Of a stretch of DNA of 64,000 nucleotides, positions 1-9,004 are shown one piece after another. This DNA is from Microvirga antarctica (lineage in GTDB: Bacteria > Pseudomonadota > Alphaproteobacteria > Rhizobiales > Beijerinckiaceae). The DNA lies in NCBI RefSeq assembly GCF_017921815.1, contig NZ_JAGEMM010000002.1, positions 496,001-560,000 on the forward strand, read 5' to 3'. A program made the position numbers and the translations under genes. Positions within the stretch are counted from its first letter, which is position 1, and each line of letters opens with the position of its first letter. The notes beneath the pieces were generated by a model. It ran no database searches, was not told the DNA's origin, and was given only the letters and a program-made list of their open reading frames with translations.

Positions 1-1335
1 TTCAATCCCGGCAGCGTGATCAACCGGAGCCATGCCTACTATCCGGGAGTGCCCTTCTATAGTGGCGATGTCTGGCTGCACTACGACGTGACGGCGACGG
101 GGACCTACAATGCATATTTGGCCTTGCACGAACTTGGCCACTCACTCGGTTTGAAGCATTCTCACGAGTCCGGTGGCTCATTGCCGACGATGAGCGCCGA
201 GCACGACAGTGTTGAATATACCGTGATGTCGTACAAGACATTCTCGGATTCGCCCCAAACCTTCATGCAGTATGACGTCGCCGCCTTGCAGGCGATGTAT
301 GGCGCGGACTTCACGACCAATAGCGGAAATACCGTCTATAACTGGTCCCCGACCACCGGCGAAGCGTTCGTCAATGGCGTCGGACAGGGTGCGCCCGCCC
401 GGAACTACATCTTCATGACTGTCTGGGATGGCGGCGGCAACGACACTTATGACGTCTCGAATTATCACGGGGCGACATCGATCGATCTTGCGCCGGGCGG
501 CTATGTGAAGTTTTCGCAAGAGCAACTCGCCTATCGTGGCTCATCCGTCTATGCCCACGGGAACGTCTACAACGCGTTCCAATTCCATGATGACCCGCGC
601 TCCCTGATCGAGAACGCCGTGGGTGGCACCGGCAATGACGACATTCGTGGCAATGCCGCGGACAATGTCCTCACTGGCAATGCGGGCGACGACACCCTTT
701 CGGGCGGGACCGGGAACGACAGGCTTCTGGGCGGCGACGGGGTCGACCTCATCTCCGGCGGGGCTGGCGCGGATACGCTGGATGGCGGCGCAGGCACCTA
801 CGACACGATCGGATACAGCGATTCCGCCGTGGGGGTGAACGTCAATATCGGCACGAACACGGCCTCCGGGGGTATCGCCAACGGCGACCGGATCTCAGGG
901 TTTGAGAACATCATCGGATCGTTCGGCAACGACGTGCTCTACGGTTCGGCAGGCGACAACGCCATTTTCGGCGGAAGCGGCGGCGACCAGATCGTTGGCT
1001 CCGGTGGCAACGACTGGCTGACCGGTGAGGATGGTGACGATATGCTGATCGTCACCGATGGCGGCTCTGCCACCATGACAGGTGGGGCAGGTGATGACCG
1101 TTTCGTCGTTTTTCCCGGCACGAAGGCAAAGATCCTCGATTTTGCCGCCGGCGCGGGGACGCCGGACGAGATCATGATCTACAAGAACATCTTTGCCAGC
1201 TTTGCGGAGGTGAGCGCTGCAGCGGTTCAGAATGGCAACAATGTGTCTATCACCAAGGGCGATTTCGGCATTGAACTTGTGAACGTTCAGCTGGCAAAGC
1301 TGCAGGCAAACGACTTCATCTTCATGAACATCTGA
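1..1335 (+). CDS. Serralysin-like M10 metalloprotease with RTX repeats, 5' truncated by the window edge
   Basis: This reading frame is open from base 1, so the start lies outside the window; the 444 codons seen are the C-terminal part. A zincin motif HELGHSLGLKH is encoded at 127-159 and is followed by a Met-turn (VMSY, near 223-234). Both are diagnostic of the serralysin (M10B) family. From about 600 onward the protein carries glycine- and aspartate-rich nonapeptide RTX repeats of the GGxGxDxL type (for example GGTGNDRLLGG), which bind calcium as a parallel beta-roll. By family knowledge such proteins leave the cell through a type I (ABC/MFP/TolC) secretion system using a C-terminal signal. 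No secretion genes are in view. It converges on the hydrolase gene at 1490. The family call is firm; the substrate is unknown. Confidence 0.85.
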   Translation, partial: FNPGSVINRSHAYYPGVPFYSGDVWLHYDVTATGTYNAYLALHELGHSLGLKHSHESGGSLPTMSAEHDSVEYTVMSYKTFSDSPQTFMQYDVAALQAMYGADFTTNSGNTVYNWSPTTGEAFVNGVGQGAPARNYIFMTVWDGGGNDTYDVSNYHGATSIDLAPGGYVKFSQEQLAYRGSSVYAHGNVYNAFQFHDDPRSLIENAVGGTGNDDIRGNAADNVLTGNAGDDTLSGGTGNDRLLGGDGVDLISGGAGADTLDGGAGTYDTIGYSDSAVGVNVNIGTNTASGGIANGDRISGFENIIGSFGNDVLYGSAGDNAIFGGSGGDQIVGSGGNDWLTGEDGDDMLIVTDGGSATMTGGAGDDRFVVFPGTKAKILDFAAGAGTPDEIMIYKNIFASFAEVSAAAVQNGNNVSITKGDFGIELVNVQLAKLQANDFIFMNI

Positions 1336-1436
1336 TCAGGGATTCTTGGCGGTTCCCTGCACACCGACCGTCGTCGTCAGTCGCGGCGATCTGCGGCACG
1401 CGGGACGGTTCCAAAGCACCACAATCGGCCAAACGA

Positions 1437-1464
1437 AAACGGCAGGTCCCGCGACCTGCCGTTT
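1437..1464. terminator. Intrinsic terminator between convergent genes
   Basis: A perfect 12-bp inverted repeat (AAACGGCAGGTC, 4-base loop, GACCTGCCGTTT) lies between the ends of the protease and hydrolase genes. On the minus strand the stem is followed by a T-rich stretch (TTTTCGTTT), so it best serves the hydrolase. It may also stop plus-strand transcription. Confidence 0.75.
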
Positions 1465-1489
1465 GTCAATTGGCGTCTCAAGGGTCGTG

Positions 1490-2146
1490 TCAGGCGGCTT
1501 CTTCCGTGGGGCCGAGGCGCATGTCGAGATAGCCGCCGACCGCGGTCATCAGCTCCTCGACGCGGCCGTCGAAGAAGTGGTTGGCGCCCTCGATCACCGC
1601 GTGCTCGAGCTTGACGCCCTTCTGGGTTTTCACCTTCTCGATGACGCTGACGACATCCTTCACCGGTGCGACGCGATCCTCGGAGCCGTGGACGAAGAGG
1701 CCGGAGGACGGGCAGGGGGCGAGGAATGAGAAGTCGTATCGGTTTGCCATGGCGGCGATCGAGATGAAGCCCTCGATCTCGGGACGGCGCATGAGCAGTT
1801 GCATGCCGATCCAGGCCCCGAATGACACGCCGGCAATCCAGCAGGCCCGCGCATCGGGGTTCATGGCCTGGGCCCAGTCGAGGGCTGCGGCGGCGTCCGA
1901 GAGCTCGCCCTGGCCGTGATCGAACGCGCCCTGGCTGCGACCAACGCCGCGGAAATTGAAGCGCAGGACCGAGAACCCCCGGTTCACAAAGTCATAATAG
2001 AGATTATAGACGATCTGGTTGTTCATCGTGCCGCCGAATTGCGGGTGCGGGTGCAGGACGATGGCGATCGGCGCGCCGCGCTGCTTGGCAGGCTGATAGC
2101 GCCCTTCGAGACGACCGGCAGGACCCGTGAAGACGACCTCAGGCAT
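1490..2146 (-). CDS. Alpha/beta hydrolase (COG2945-like, dienelactone-hydrolase fold)
   Basis: The product is a 218-aa cytoplasmic alpha/beta hydrolase of the conserved alphaproteobacterial type with an HPHPQFGGTMNNQ signature near residues 32-44. The expected triad is visible: nucleophile Ser in GVSFG (about 108), Asp in GSEDRV (about 157) and His in GANHFF (about 190). I chose the ATG at 2146 (MPEVVF) over an in-frame ATG ten codons upstream. An AGAGG ribosome site precedes it at good spacing and family members start here. It is transcribed divergently from the suf cluster. The substrate is unknown; the family contains esterases and hydrolases without assigned physiology. Confidence 0.8.
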   Translation of the reverse strand: MPEVVFTGPAGRLEGRYQPAKQRGAPIAIVLHPHPQFGGTMNNQIVYNLYYDFVNRGFSVLRFNFRGVGRSQGAFDHGQGELSDAAAALDWAQAMNPDARACWIAGVSFGAWIGMQLLMRRPEIEGFISIAAMANRYDFSFLAPCPSSGLFVHGSEDRVAPVKDVVSVIEKVKTQKGVKLEHAVIEGANHFFDGRVEELMTAVGGYLDMRLGPTEEAA

Positions 2147-2199
2147 GAATTTGGACCTCTTGATCACCCTCGCCATGGGGAGGGAAAGGCGGTGCCGGC

Positions 2200-2229
2200 T
2201 TGACTTGAGCCCGGCAACCCCGGTAAAGT
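2200..2229 (+). promoter_or_regulatory. Candidate sigma-70-type promoter of the suf operon
   Basis: TTGACT (2200-2205) is followed, 18 bases later, by TAAAGT (2224-2229). The predicted start, about seven bases on, falls inside the Irr-like palindrome at 2231-2245. This is inferred from sequence match only. Confidence 0.4.
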
Positions 2230-2230
2230 C

Positions 2231-2245
2231 TTAGAACTATTCTAA
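2231..2245. promoter_or_regulatory. Irr-box (ICE-like) iron-control operator
   Basis: TTAGAA-CTA-TTCTAA is a perfect 6+3+6 palindrome upstream of the first suf gene. It matches the Irr (iron control element) motif known in Rhizobiales. Its overlap with the predicted transcription start fits repression of iron-consuming Fe-S assembly when iron is scarce. The palindrome is seen directly; the regulator is inferred. Confidence 0.65.
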
Positions 2246-2368
2246 ACTGTTTTATCGTATCATTCGCGTGGCGGCCAGAGGCGCCGTGAACGCGAGTTCA
2301 TGTGGTTGCCGTGCTTTAGCATGACAACCCAGGTCAATTGCAAGACTTTCGTGAGGACTTCCGAGCCT

Positions 2369-3541
2369 ATGGCCTTGAACGGGCGCGTCTATCTTGATCA
2401 CAACGCCACCTCGCCGGTCCGGCCCGAGGTTCAGGCGGCTGTGGCGCGTGCGCTCACCCTGTCCGGAAACCCATCCTCGGTTCATGCGGAGGGTCGCGCG
2501 GCCCGAGCGGCGATCGAGACAGCCCGCGATCAGGTGGCACGGCTCGTCGGCGCGAAGGCCAAGAACGTCATCTTCACCAGCGGCGGGACCGAGGCCGCCA
2601 ATATGGTGCTCAGCCCGTCCTTCCGCCGGCTGGGCGATGGGCGAACCGCGCGCCTCGTCCTTCTTTCGACCGAACATCCCTGCGGCCTCAACGGCCACCG
2701 GTTCGACCTCTCCGAGGTGGCGCTGGCGCCTTGCGGACACGATGGCGTCATCGATCTGGACTGGCTGGAGGTCTATCTGGGAAAGAGCGGCGAGGGACGA
2801 ACCCTGGTCTCGGTGCAATGGGCCAACAATGAGACTGGAATCGTCCAACCCGTCGCTGCCGTCTCCGCGCTGGTCCGGCACTACCAGGGCCTTCTGCATG
2901 TGGATGCGGTCCAGGCGGCGGGCCGGCTCGCGATCGACCTGCCTCAGACCGGGGCCGATGCCCTGACCCTGTCGGCGCACAAGATTGCCGGCCCCAAGGG
3001 CGTGGGCGCGGTGATTCTCGGCACCGATCAGTTGGAGATTGCCGACCGCCTGATCCGGGGCGGTGGACAGGAGCGCGGCGCGCGCGCCGGAACCGAAAAC
3101 GTGCCCGCAATCGTCGGGTTCGGTGAAGCGGCATCGCTCGCGGCGGCGTCGCTGGAGTCGGAGGCTGCCAGGCTTCTGGCCCTCCGCATGGAGGCCGAGG
3201 AGCGGCTTCGCGCCGTCGCCCCGTCAGCCATCATCATCGCCGAGCAATCAGAACGGTTGCCCAATACCTTTGCGTTTGCCATACCCGGCCTGAAAGCCGA
3301 AACGGCGCTGATCGCCTTCGACCTCCAGGGCATCGCCCTGTCGTCGGGTTCGGCCTGTTCGTCGGGGAAAGTCAAACGATCGCATGTTCTGGACGCCATG
3401 GGGGTTGACCCCGTTCTGGCGGACGGTGTCCTGCGAGTGAGCCTGGGGTGGACGACCACTCACGAGGACGTGGTCCGCTTTGCGGAAACGTGCGAAAGAG
3501 TGACCGGCACCCTATATAAGCGGAAAGCGGACGCTGCCTGA
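2369..3541 (+). CDS. Cysteine desulfurase, NifS/IscS class, first gene of the suf operon
   Basis: This is a 390-aa PLP enzyme that would take sulfur from cysteine as persulfide for Fe-S cluster building. The PLP-binding lysine is in SAHKIAGPKG (about Lys205). The catalytic cysteine lies in the long mobile loop SSGSACSSGK (about Cys330), which marks class I (NifS/IscS) rather than SufS. The N-terminal YLDHNATSP motif is also typical. I chose ATG 2369 (MALNGRVYLDHN) because homologues start here, with a GAGGA site about 11 bases upstream; an upstream in-frame ATG at 2300 adds an unconserved tail. sufB follows after 67 bases. A second desulfurase of SufS type sits at the end of the same cluster, so the operon carries both classes. 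Confidence 0.88.
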   Translation: MALNGRVYLDHNATSPVRPEVQAAVARALTLSGNPSSVHAEGRAARAAIETARDQVARLVGAKAKNVIFTSGGTEAANMVLSPSFRRLGDGRTARLVLLSTEHPCGLNGHRFDLSEVALAPCGHDGVIDLDWLEVYLGKSGEGRTLVSVQWANNETGIVQPVAAVSALVRHYQGLLHVDAVQAAGRLAIDLPQTGADALTLSAHKIAGPKGVGAVILGTDQLEIADRLIRGGGQERGARAGTENVPAIVGFGEAASLAAASLESEAARLLALRMEAEERLRAVAPSAIIIAEQSERLPNTFAFAIPGLKAETALIAFDLQGIALSSGSACSSGKVKRSHVLDAMGVDPVLADGVLRVSLGWTTTHEDVVRFAETCERVTGTLYKRKADAA

Positions 3542-3608
3542 GAGGGCGTGTTTTCGTTCCATGTCATCAACCCGCGGTCCTTGAAACCGTGAGCGGTGGG
3601 AGAGACAG

Positions 3609-5081
3609 ATGCCTGCTGTGCAGGAAACAATCGATCAGGTGCGCCTGATCGACGTCGACCAATACAAGTACGGTTTCGAAACCGATGTCGAAATGGAGAA
3701 GGCTCCCAAGGGCCTCTCCGAAGACACGATTCGTTTCATCTCGGCCAAAAAGGGCGAGCCGGAATGGATGCTGCAATGGCGGTTTGACGCCTACAAGCGC
3801 TGGCTCACCATGACGGAGCCGAACTGGGCGCGCGTGTCGTACGACAAGATCGACTACAACGACATGTACTACTACGCGGGGCCGAAGAACTTCCCGTCGC
3901 CGAAATCCCTCGACGAGGTCGATCCCGAAATTCTCCGGACCTACGAGAAGCTCGGCATTCCGCTTCGCGAGCAGGAGGTTCTGGCCGGAGTCGAGCCCAA
4001 GAACCGCGTCGCGGTGGATGCGGTGTTCGACTCGGTTTCGGTCGCCACGACCTTCAAGGCCGAATTGGCCAAGGCCGGCGTGATCTTCATGCCGATTTCA
4101 GAGGCGATCCGCGAATATCCGGACCTGGTGCGCCAGTATCTCGGCACCGTCGTGCCGGTGTCAGACAACTTCTTCGCCACCTTGAATTCGGCCGTCTTCA
4201 CCGACGGATCGTTCGTCTACATCCCGCCGGGCGTGCGCTGCCCGATGGAGCTGTCTACCTATTTCCGCATCAACGAGAAGAACACCGGCCAGTTCGAGCG
4301 GACGCTCATCATTGCCGACAAGGGCTCCTATGTGTCCTATCTCGAGGGCTGCACCGCCCCGATGCGGGACGAGAACCAGCTCCACGCGGCGGTGGTCGAG
4401 CTGATCGCGCTCGACGATGCCGAGATCAAGTATTCGACGGTTCAGAACTGGTACCCGGGCGATTCGGAAGGCCGCGGCGGCATCTACAACTTCGTCACCA
4501 AGCGGGGCGATTGTCGCGGCAAGAACTCGATCATCACGTGGACCCAGGTCGAAACCGGGTCGGCGATCACCTGGAAATACCCGTCCTGCATCCTGCGCGG
4601 CGACGGTTCGCGGGGCGAGTTCTACTCGATTGCGGTGTCGAACGGCATGCAGCAGGTCGATTCCGGCACCAAGATGATCCATCTCGGCCGCAACACGACA
4701 AGCCGTGTGATCTCGAAGGGGATCGCCGCCGGACGCTCCGACAACACCTATCGGGGTCTCGTCTCGGCGCACCGCAAGGCGACCAACGCCCGCAACTTCA
4801 CCAATTGCGACTCGCTGCTGATCGGCAATCGATGCGGCGCTCACACGGTGCCGTACATCGAGTCGAAAAACGCCAGTGCGGTCTTCGAGCATGAGGCGAC
4901 CACCTCCAAGATCTCCGAGGATCAGCTGTTCTATTGCCAGCAGCGCGGTCTCTCGGCCGAGGAGGCCACGGCCCTCATCGTCAACGGCTTCGTCAAGGAT
5001 GTGCTGCAGCACCTCCCGATGGAGTTCGCGGTCGAGGCCCAAAAGCTGATTTCGATCTCGCTCGAGGGATCGGTCGGCTAA
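3609..5081 (+). CDS. sufB: Fe-S cluster assembly scaffold SufB
   Basis: SufB is a 490-aa subunit of the cytoplasmic SufBC2D scaffold on which Fe-S clusters are assembled. The length is standard and the C-terminal beta-helix region carries the conserved segment with [19 protein letters not shown] and HEATTSKI, which includes the cluster and sulfur-accepting cysteine region. A GGGAGAGA ribosome site precedes ATG 3609. It is followed by a 128-base spacer with a stem-loop before sufC, which may set SufB:SufC stoichiometry. Confidence 0.96.
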   Translation: MPAVQETIDQVRLIDVDQYKYGFETDVEMEKAPKGLSEDTIRFISAKKGEPEWMLQWRFDAYKRWLTMTEPNWARVSYDKIDYNDMYYYAGPKNFPSPKSLDEVDPEILRTYEKLGIPLREQEVLAGVEPKNRVAVDAVFDSVSVATTFKAELAKAGVIFMPISEAIREYPDLVRQYLGTVVPVSDNFFATLNSAVFTDGSFVYIPPGVRCPMELSTYFRINEKNTGQFERTLIIADKGSYVSYLEGCTAPMRDENQLHAAVVELIALDDAEIKYSTVQNWYPGDSEGRGGIYNFVTKRGDCRGKNSIITWTQVETGSAITWKYPSCILRGDGSRGEFYSIAVSNGMQQVDSGTKMIHLGRNTTSRVISKGIAAGRSDNTYRGLVSAHRKATNARNFTNCDSLLIGNRCGAHTVPYIESKNASAVFEHEATTSKISEDQLFYCQQRGLSAEEATALIVNGFVKDVLQHLPMEFAVEAQKLISISLEGSVG

Positions 5082-5105
5082 CACCCCATCGGCTGCGCAA
5101 CCGGA

Positions 5106-5129
5106 GGAGACGCTCAAGGCGGCGTCTCC
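5106..5129 (+). other. Stem-loop in the sufB-sufC spacer
   Basis: GGAGACGC and GCGTCTCC form a perfect 8-bp stem around an 8-base loop, about 80 bases before sufC. There is no T-tract, so it is unlikely to be a full terminator. It may stabilise or process the operon mRNA. Confidence 0.4.
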
Positions 5130-5209
5130 CGGGCATCGCGGCGCACGATCAAAGAACCGTCCCGTGAGACGCGCGATGCGCGCCGCAGGACGAGATGAAG
5201 GAATTCGAT

Positions 5210-5962
5210 ATGCTTCAGATCAAGAACCTCGTCGTCCAGATCGAGGACAAGCGCATTCTCAACGGCCTCGACCTCACGGTGAATAACGGGGAGGTCGCCG
5301 CCATCATGGGGCCGAACGGCTCGGGGAAATCGACCCTCTCCTATGTGATCGCCGGCAAGGCGGACTACGAGGTGCTGGACGGTGAAATTCTCCTCGACGG
5401 CGAGAACATCCTGGAGATGGGCCCCGACGAGCGCGCGGCCGCCGGCCTGTTCCTGGCCTTCCAGTATCCGCTCGAAATTCCCGGCGTCGCGTCCATGACG
5501 TTCCTGAAGGCCGCGCTCAACGCGCAGCGCAAGGCGCGGGGCGAGACCGAACTGACGACGCCCGACTTCATCAAGCGGGTCAACGCAGCGGCCGCGAAGC
5601 TCGAGGTGCCCAAGGACATGCTGCGTCGCGGTCTCAATGTGGGCTTCTCAGGCGGCGAGAAGAAGCGCATGGAAATTCTCCAGATGGCGTTGCTGGAGCC
5701 CCGCTTCTGCATCCTCGACGAGACCGATTCCGGCCTCGACATCGACGCCCTGCGGATCGTCTCGGAGGGCGTCAATTCGCTCCGCTCGCCCGATCGGTCG
5801 TTCCTCGTCATCACCCACTACCAGCGCCTGCTGAACTATATCGTGCCGGATACGGTGCACGTGATGTCTGCGGGTCGCATCGTGAAGACAGGCGGCAAGG
5901 AACTCGCGATCGAGCTCGAGGCCACCGGCTATGCCGATTATCGCCAGACCGAGGCCGCCTGA
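5210..5962 (+). CDS. sufC: Fe-S cluster assembly ATPase SufC
   Basis: SufC is the 250-aa ABC-type ATPase of the SufBC2D complex; its ATP hydrolysis drives the structural change needed for cluster assembly. The Walker A motif GPNGSGKS, a signature GFSGGEKKR, and Walker B ending in the SufC-typical LDETDSGLD are all present. It has no membrane partner, as expected for SufC. I chose ATG 5210 ([10 protein letters not shown]) because AAGGA sits eight bases upstream; the ATG at 5195 lacks a site. The stop is one base from the sufD start, so the two are translationally coupled. Confidence 0.96.
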   Translation: MLQIKNLVVQIEDKRILNGLDLTVNNGEVAAIMGPNGSGKSTLSYVIAGKADYEVLDGEILLDGENILEMGPDERAAAGLFLAFQYPLEIPGVASMTFLKAALNAQRKARGETELTTPDFIKRVNAAAAKLEVPKDMLRRGLNVGFSGGEKKRMEILQMALLEPRFCILDETDSGLDIDALRIVSEGVNSLRSPDRSFLVITHYQRLLNYIVPDTVHVMSAGRIVKTGGKELAIELEATGYADYRQTEAA

Positions 5963-5963
5963 T

Positions 5964-7277
5964 ATGGCCCAGGTCACCTTGATGAGGACGCCGACCGAGA
6001 CCGCTCTCGTCCAGGCGTTCGATGCCGCAAAGGCCTATCTGCCGGGGGATGTGGAATCCCGCGCGCAGGCGTTCGAGACGTTCAACCGCAACGGCCTGCC
6101 ACATCGGCGGGTTGAGGAGTTCAAGTACACGGACCTGCGCAAGCTCATGCACGATGTTGCTCCGTTTGCGGTCAAACCATCATCCACGACCGCCGCAGCG
6201 GCGCTTTCGGCCGCCCGCGCCTTTGTGGGTGTCGAGGCCTTGCAGGTGCCTTTTGTGGATGGCCACTTCGTGTCGGACGGGATTGCCTTCGATCAGCTCC
6301 CGGAAGGCGTCGAGATCGTCCCGCTCGCCGAGGCGCTCGCGTCCGGCCACGACTGGCTGGCCCACCTCAGCCCCGTGCCGTGGGCGAAGGACAACCCTGT
6401 CTACCAGCTCAATTCCTCGTTCATGGCCGACGGGGTCATGATCAAGGTGACGGGCGCCGTCGCAACGCCGATTCACCTGCGGTTCGTGACCGCCAGCACG
6501 GCCGCCGTCGCCACCGCAACCCGCGTTCTGGTGCTGGTCGACGACGGGGCATCGGTGACGATCCTCGAGACCCATGAGAGCCCGCATGGGGCGGCCCATC
6601 AGCCCAACGATGTGATCGAACTGGTTGCCGGCGACAACACGAACGTGCAGCACGTACGCCTCAATGGCGAGGGCGACGAGGCGCTGGCCCTGTCGACCCT
6701 GGCGGTGAAGATCGGCGCGGATGCTTTCCTCAATAGCATCAACGTCGTGGCGGGATCGGCTGTGTCACGGCATCAGGTCTTCGCCATGTTCAACGGCGAG
6801 AATTCCAAGGCGCAGATCAACGGCGTCACGATGATCACCGGACGCCAGCACGCGGATTCGACCCTGATGGTCGAGCATGCGGTGCCCCATTGCGAAAGCC
6901 GCGAACTCTTCAAGACGGTCATCGACGGTGAAGCCACGGGGGTGTTTCAGGGAAAGATCATCGTTCCGTCGCACGCGCAGAAGACCGACGGACGCATGAT
7001 GTCGGCGGCCCTTCTGCTGTCCGACGGCGGCACGATGTACAACAAGCCCGAGTTGGAAATCTTCGCCGACGACGTGCAATGCGCCCACGGGGCGACCTGC
7101 GGTCAGCTCGACGACGAGCTGCTGTTCTATCTCATGGCCCGTGGCCTGCCGCGCAAGGAGGCCGAGAGCCTTCTGGTTCAGGCGTTCTTGGGACAGGCAA
7201 TCGAGTTCGTGGAGAACGAGTCCGCGCGGGATTCGTTGATCGCCAGCGTCGAGGGATGGCTCAAGGCGCGCGCCTAG
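5964..7277 (+). CDS. sufD: Fe-S cluster assembly protein SufD
   Basis: SufD is the 437-aa SufB paralogue that completes the SufBC2D scaffold and helps iron entry. The C-terminal domain shows GVFQGKIIV, QKTDGRMMS and CAHGATCGQLDDE, which are characteristic of SufD. The N-terminal half is divergent, with the family motif RRVEEFKYTDLR. ATG 5964 begins one base after the sufC stop; an upstream in-frame ATG inside sufC is not needed. sufS follows after 49 bases. Confidence 0.95.
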   Translation: MAQVTLMRTPTETALVQAFDAAKAYLPGDVESRAQAFETFNRNGLPHRRVEEFKYTDLRKLMHDVAPFAVKPSSTTAAAALSAARAFVGVEALQVPFVDGHFVSDGIAFDQLPEGVEIVPLAEALASGHDWLAHLSPVPWAKDNPVYQLNSSFMADGVMIKVTGAVATPIHLRFVTASTAAVATATRVLVLVDDGASVTILETHESPHGAAHQPNDVIELVAGDNTNVQHVRLNGEGDEALALSTLAVKIGADAFLNSINVVAGSAVSRHQVFAMFNGENSKAQINGVTMITGRQHADSTLMVEHAVPHCESRELFKTVIDGEATGVFQGKIIVPSHAQKTDGRMMSAALLLSDGGTMYNKPELEIFADDVQCAHGATCGQLDDELLFYLMARGLPRKEAESLLVQAFLGQAIEFVENESARDSLIASVEGWLKARA

Positions 7278-7326
7278 CATCGGCAATGCGCCATCAGGTC
7301 GTGGCGGCGCAAGAGGATCACCGGAT

Positions 7327-8565
7327 ATGAACGCACCCCTCGTCGCGCCTTATGATATCGAGGCTGTTCGGGCTGAATTTCCCATTTTGGCCCAACAGGT
7401 CTACGGCAAACCTCTCGTCTACCTCGACAACGCCGCCTCGGCCCAGAAGCCCCGCGCGGTGATCGACGCGATGGCGACCGTCATGGAGACCGGCTACTCG
7501 AACGTGCATCGCGGGCTGCATTTCATGGCGAATGCCGCAACCGAATCCTTCGAGCAGGCGCGCGAGACCGTCCGGGAATTCCTCAACGCGGGCTCGGTGG
7601 ACGAGATCGTGTTCACGAAATCCGCGACCGAGGCCTACAACCTCGTGGCCGATTCCTTCGGCCGGATGGCGATCGGAGAGGGTGACGAGATCATCCTGTC
7701 CATCATGGAGCACCATTCCAACATCGTGCCGTGGCATTTCCTGCGCGAGCGGAAGGGCGCGGTGATCAAGTGGGCGCCGGTCGATGACGACGGCAACTTT
7801 CTCCTCGACGAATTCGAGAAACTGATCTCCCCCCGCACCAAGATCGTGGCGATCACCCACATGTCCAATGTGCTGGGCACCGTGACGCCGATCAAGGACA
7901 TCATCCGCATCGCCCACGCCCATGGCGTTCCCGTGCTGGTGGACGGCGCGCAGGGTGCCGTGCATCTCGACGTGGACGTGCGCGATCTCGATGCGGATTT
8001 CTATGTCCTGACAGGCCACAAGGTCTATGGGCCCACGGGCATCGGCGTCCTCTATGGCAAGATGGAGCTGCTGTCGCAGATGCCGCCCTATCAGGGCGGT
8101 GGCGAGATGATCCGCGAGGTCCGCACCGATTCCATCACCTATAATGACCCGCCCCATCGTTTCGAGGCCGGCACGCCGGCCATCATCGAGGCCGTCGGCC
8201 TTGGCGCGGCCTTGCGCTACATGATGGCCCTTGGCCGCGACCGGATTCGGGCTCATGAAGCTGCGCTGTCGGACTACGCGCACGAGCGTCTCGGCGCGAT
8301 GAATTCGATTCGGATCATCGGCAAGGCCAAGGGTAAGGGCGCTATCATCGCGTTCGAAATGGCGGGAGCCCACGCCCACGATGTCGCGACCGTCATCGAC
8401 CGGCAGGGCGTGGCGGTCCGCGCCGGAACCCATTGCGCGATGCCGCTGCTCGAGCGTTTCGGCGTCACCTCCACCTGTCGCGCCTCATTTGGGCTCTACA
8501 ACACCCGGGCGGAAGTCGATAAACTGGCGGAGGCCCTGCAAAAGGCCGAGGCCTTGTTCTCGTGA
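7327..8565 (+). CDS. sufS: Cysteine desulfurase SufS (class II)
   Basis: The 412-aa PLP-dependent desulfurase supplies sulfur to the SUF scaffold. The PLP lysine is in LTGHKVYGPTG (Lys232) and the catalytic cysteine is in the short class II loop RAGTHCAMP (Cys370), followed by CRASFGLYNT. The N-terminal start MNAPLVAPYD is preceded by an AGAGGA site. No SufE gene lies nearby, so the sulfur-transfer partner must be elsewhere or absent. Confidence 0.95.
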   Translation: MNAPLVAPYDIEAVRAEFPILAQQVYGKPLVYLDNAASAQKPRAVIDAMATVMETGYSNVHRGLHFMANAATESFEQARETVREFLNAGSVDEIVFTKSATEAYNLVADSFGRMAIGEGDEIILSIMEHHSNIVPWHFLRERKGAVIKWAPVDDDGNFLLDEFEKLISPRTKIVAITHMSNVLGTVTPIKDIIRIAHAHGVPVLVDGAQGAVHLDVDVRDLDADFYVLTGHKVYGPTGIGVLYGKMELLSQMPPYQGGGEMIREVRTDSITYNDPPHRFEAGTPAIIEAVGLGAALRYMMALGRDRIRAHEAALSDYAHERLGAMNSIRIIGKAKGKGAIIAFEMAGAHAHDVATVIDRQGVAVRAGTHCAMPLLERFGVTSTCRASFGLYNTRAEVDKLAEALQKAEALFS

Positions 8566-8575
8566 GGATTGACCT

Positions 8576-8959
8576 GTGAACGACCACACCCCCGTCGAGA
8601 CTGCGCCGAACGCGCCTCAGGTTTCCCAAACTTCCGGCATACCGCCGGAGGAATTGGACCGGATGACCGATGACATCATCGCGTCCCTGAAGACCGTCTA
8701 CGATCCGGAAATTCCCTCTGACATCTACGAACTCGGCCTGATTTACCGCGTCGATATCGACGACGACCGCAACGTGGCCATCGACATGACGCTCACGGCG
8801 CCGGGCTGCCCCGTGGCGGGCGAGATGCCCGGTTGGGTCGAGAACGCCGTTGCGGCGGTGCCGGGGGTCCAGAGCGTGACCGTCAGCATGGTGTTCGATC
8901 CGCCGTGGGACCAGAGCCGGATGTCGGATGAAGCGCGCGTCGCCCTGGACATGTGGTAA
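8576..8959 (+). CDS. sufT: SUF-associated MIP18/DUF59 protein SufT
   Basis: This 127-aa protein has the MIP18 (DUF59) fold found in Fe-S maturation factors. Visible motifs are YDPEIPSDIYELGLIY, LTAPGCPVAG with the conserved cysteine, and VFDPPWDQSRMSDEAR. The first 30 or so residues are a variable low-complexity lead. The start is a GTG ten bases after sufS; no competing ATG gives a full-length domain. It is the last gene of the main suf run before an unrelated oxygenase gene. Confidence 0.88.
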   Translation: MNDHTPVETAPNAPQVSQTSGIPPEELDRMTDDIIASLKTVYDPEIPSDIYELGLIYRVDIDDDRNVAIDMTLTAPGCPVAGEMPGWVENAVAAVPGVQSVTVSMVFDPPWDQSRMSDEARVALDMW

Positions 8960-8963
8960 TCTC

Positions 8964-8999
8964 GCCTCCATCGGAGGCTTAAACGCCCCGCTGAGGGGC
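8964..8999 (+). other. Two tandem small hairpins after sufT
   Basis: GCCTCC-ATC-GGAGGC (8964-8978) and GCCCC-N5-GGGGC (8985-8999) follow the sufT stop directly. Neither has a strong T-tract. The second includes the GAGGGG ribosome site of the next gene in its 3' arm, so it could dampen translation of the monooxygenase. Confidence 0.35.
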
Positions 9000-9004
9000 T
9001 TGCG

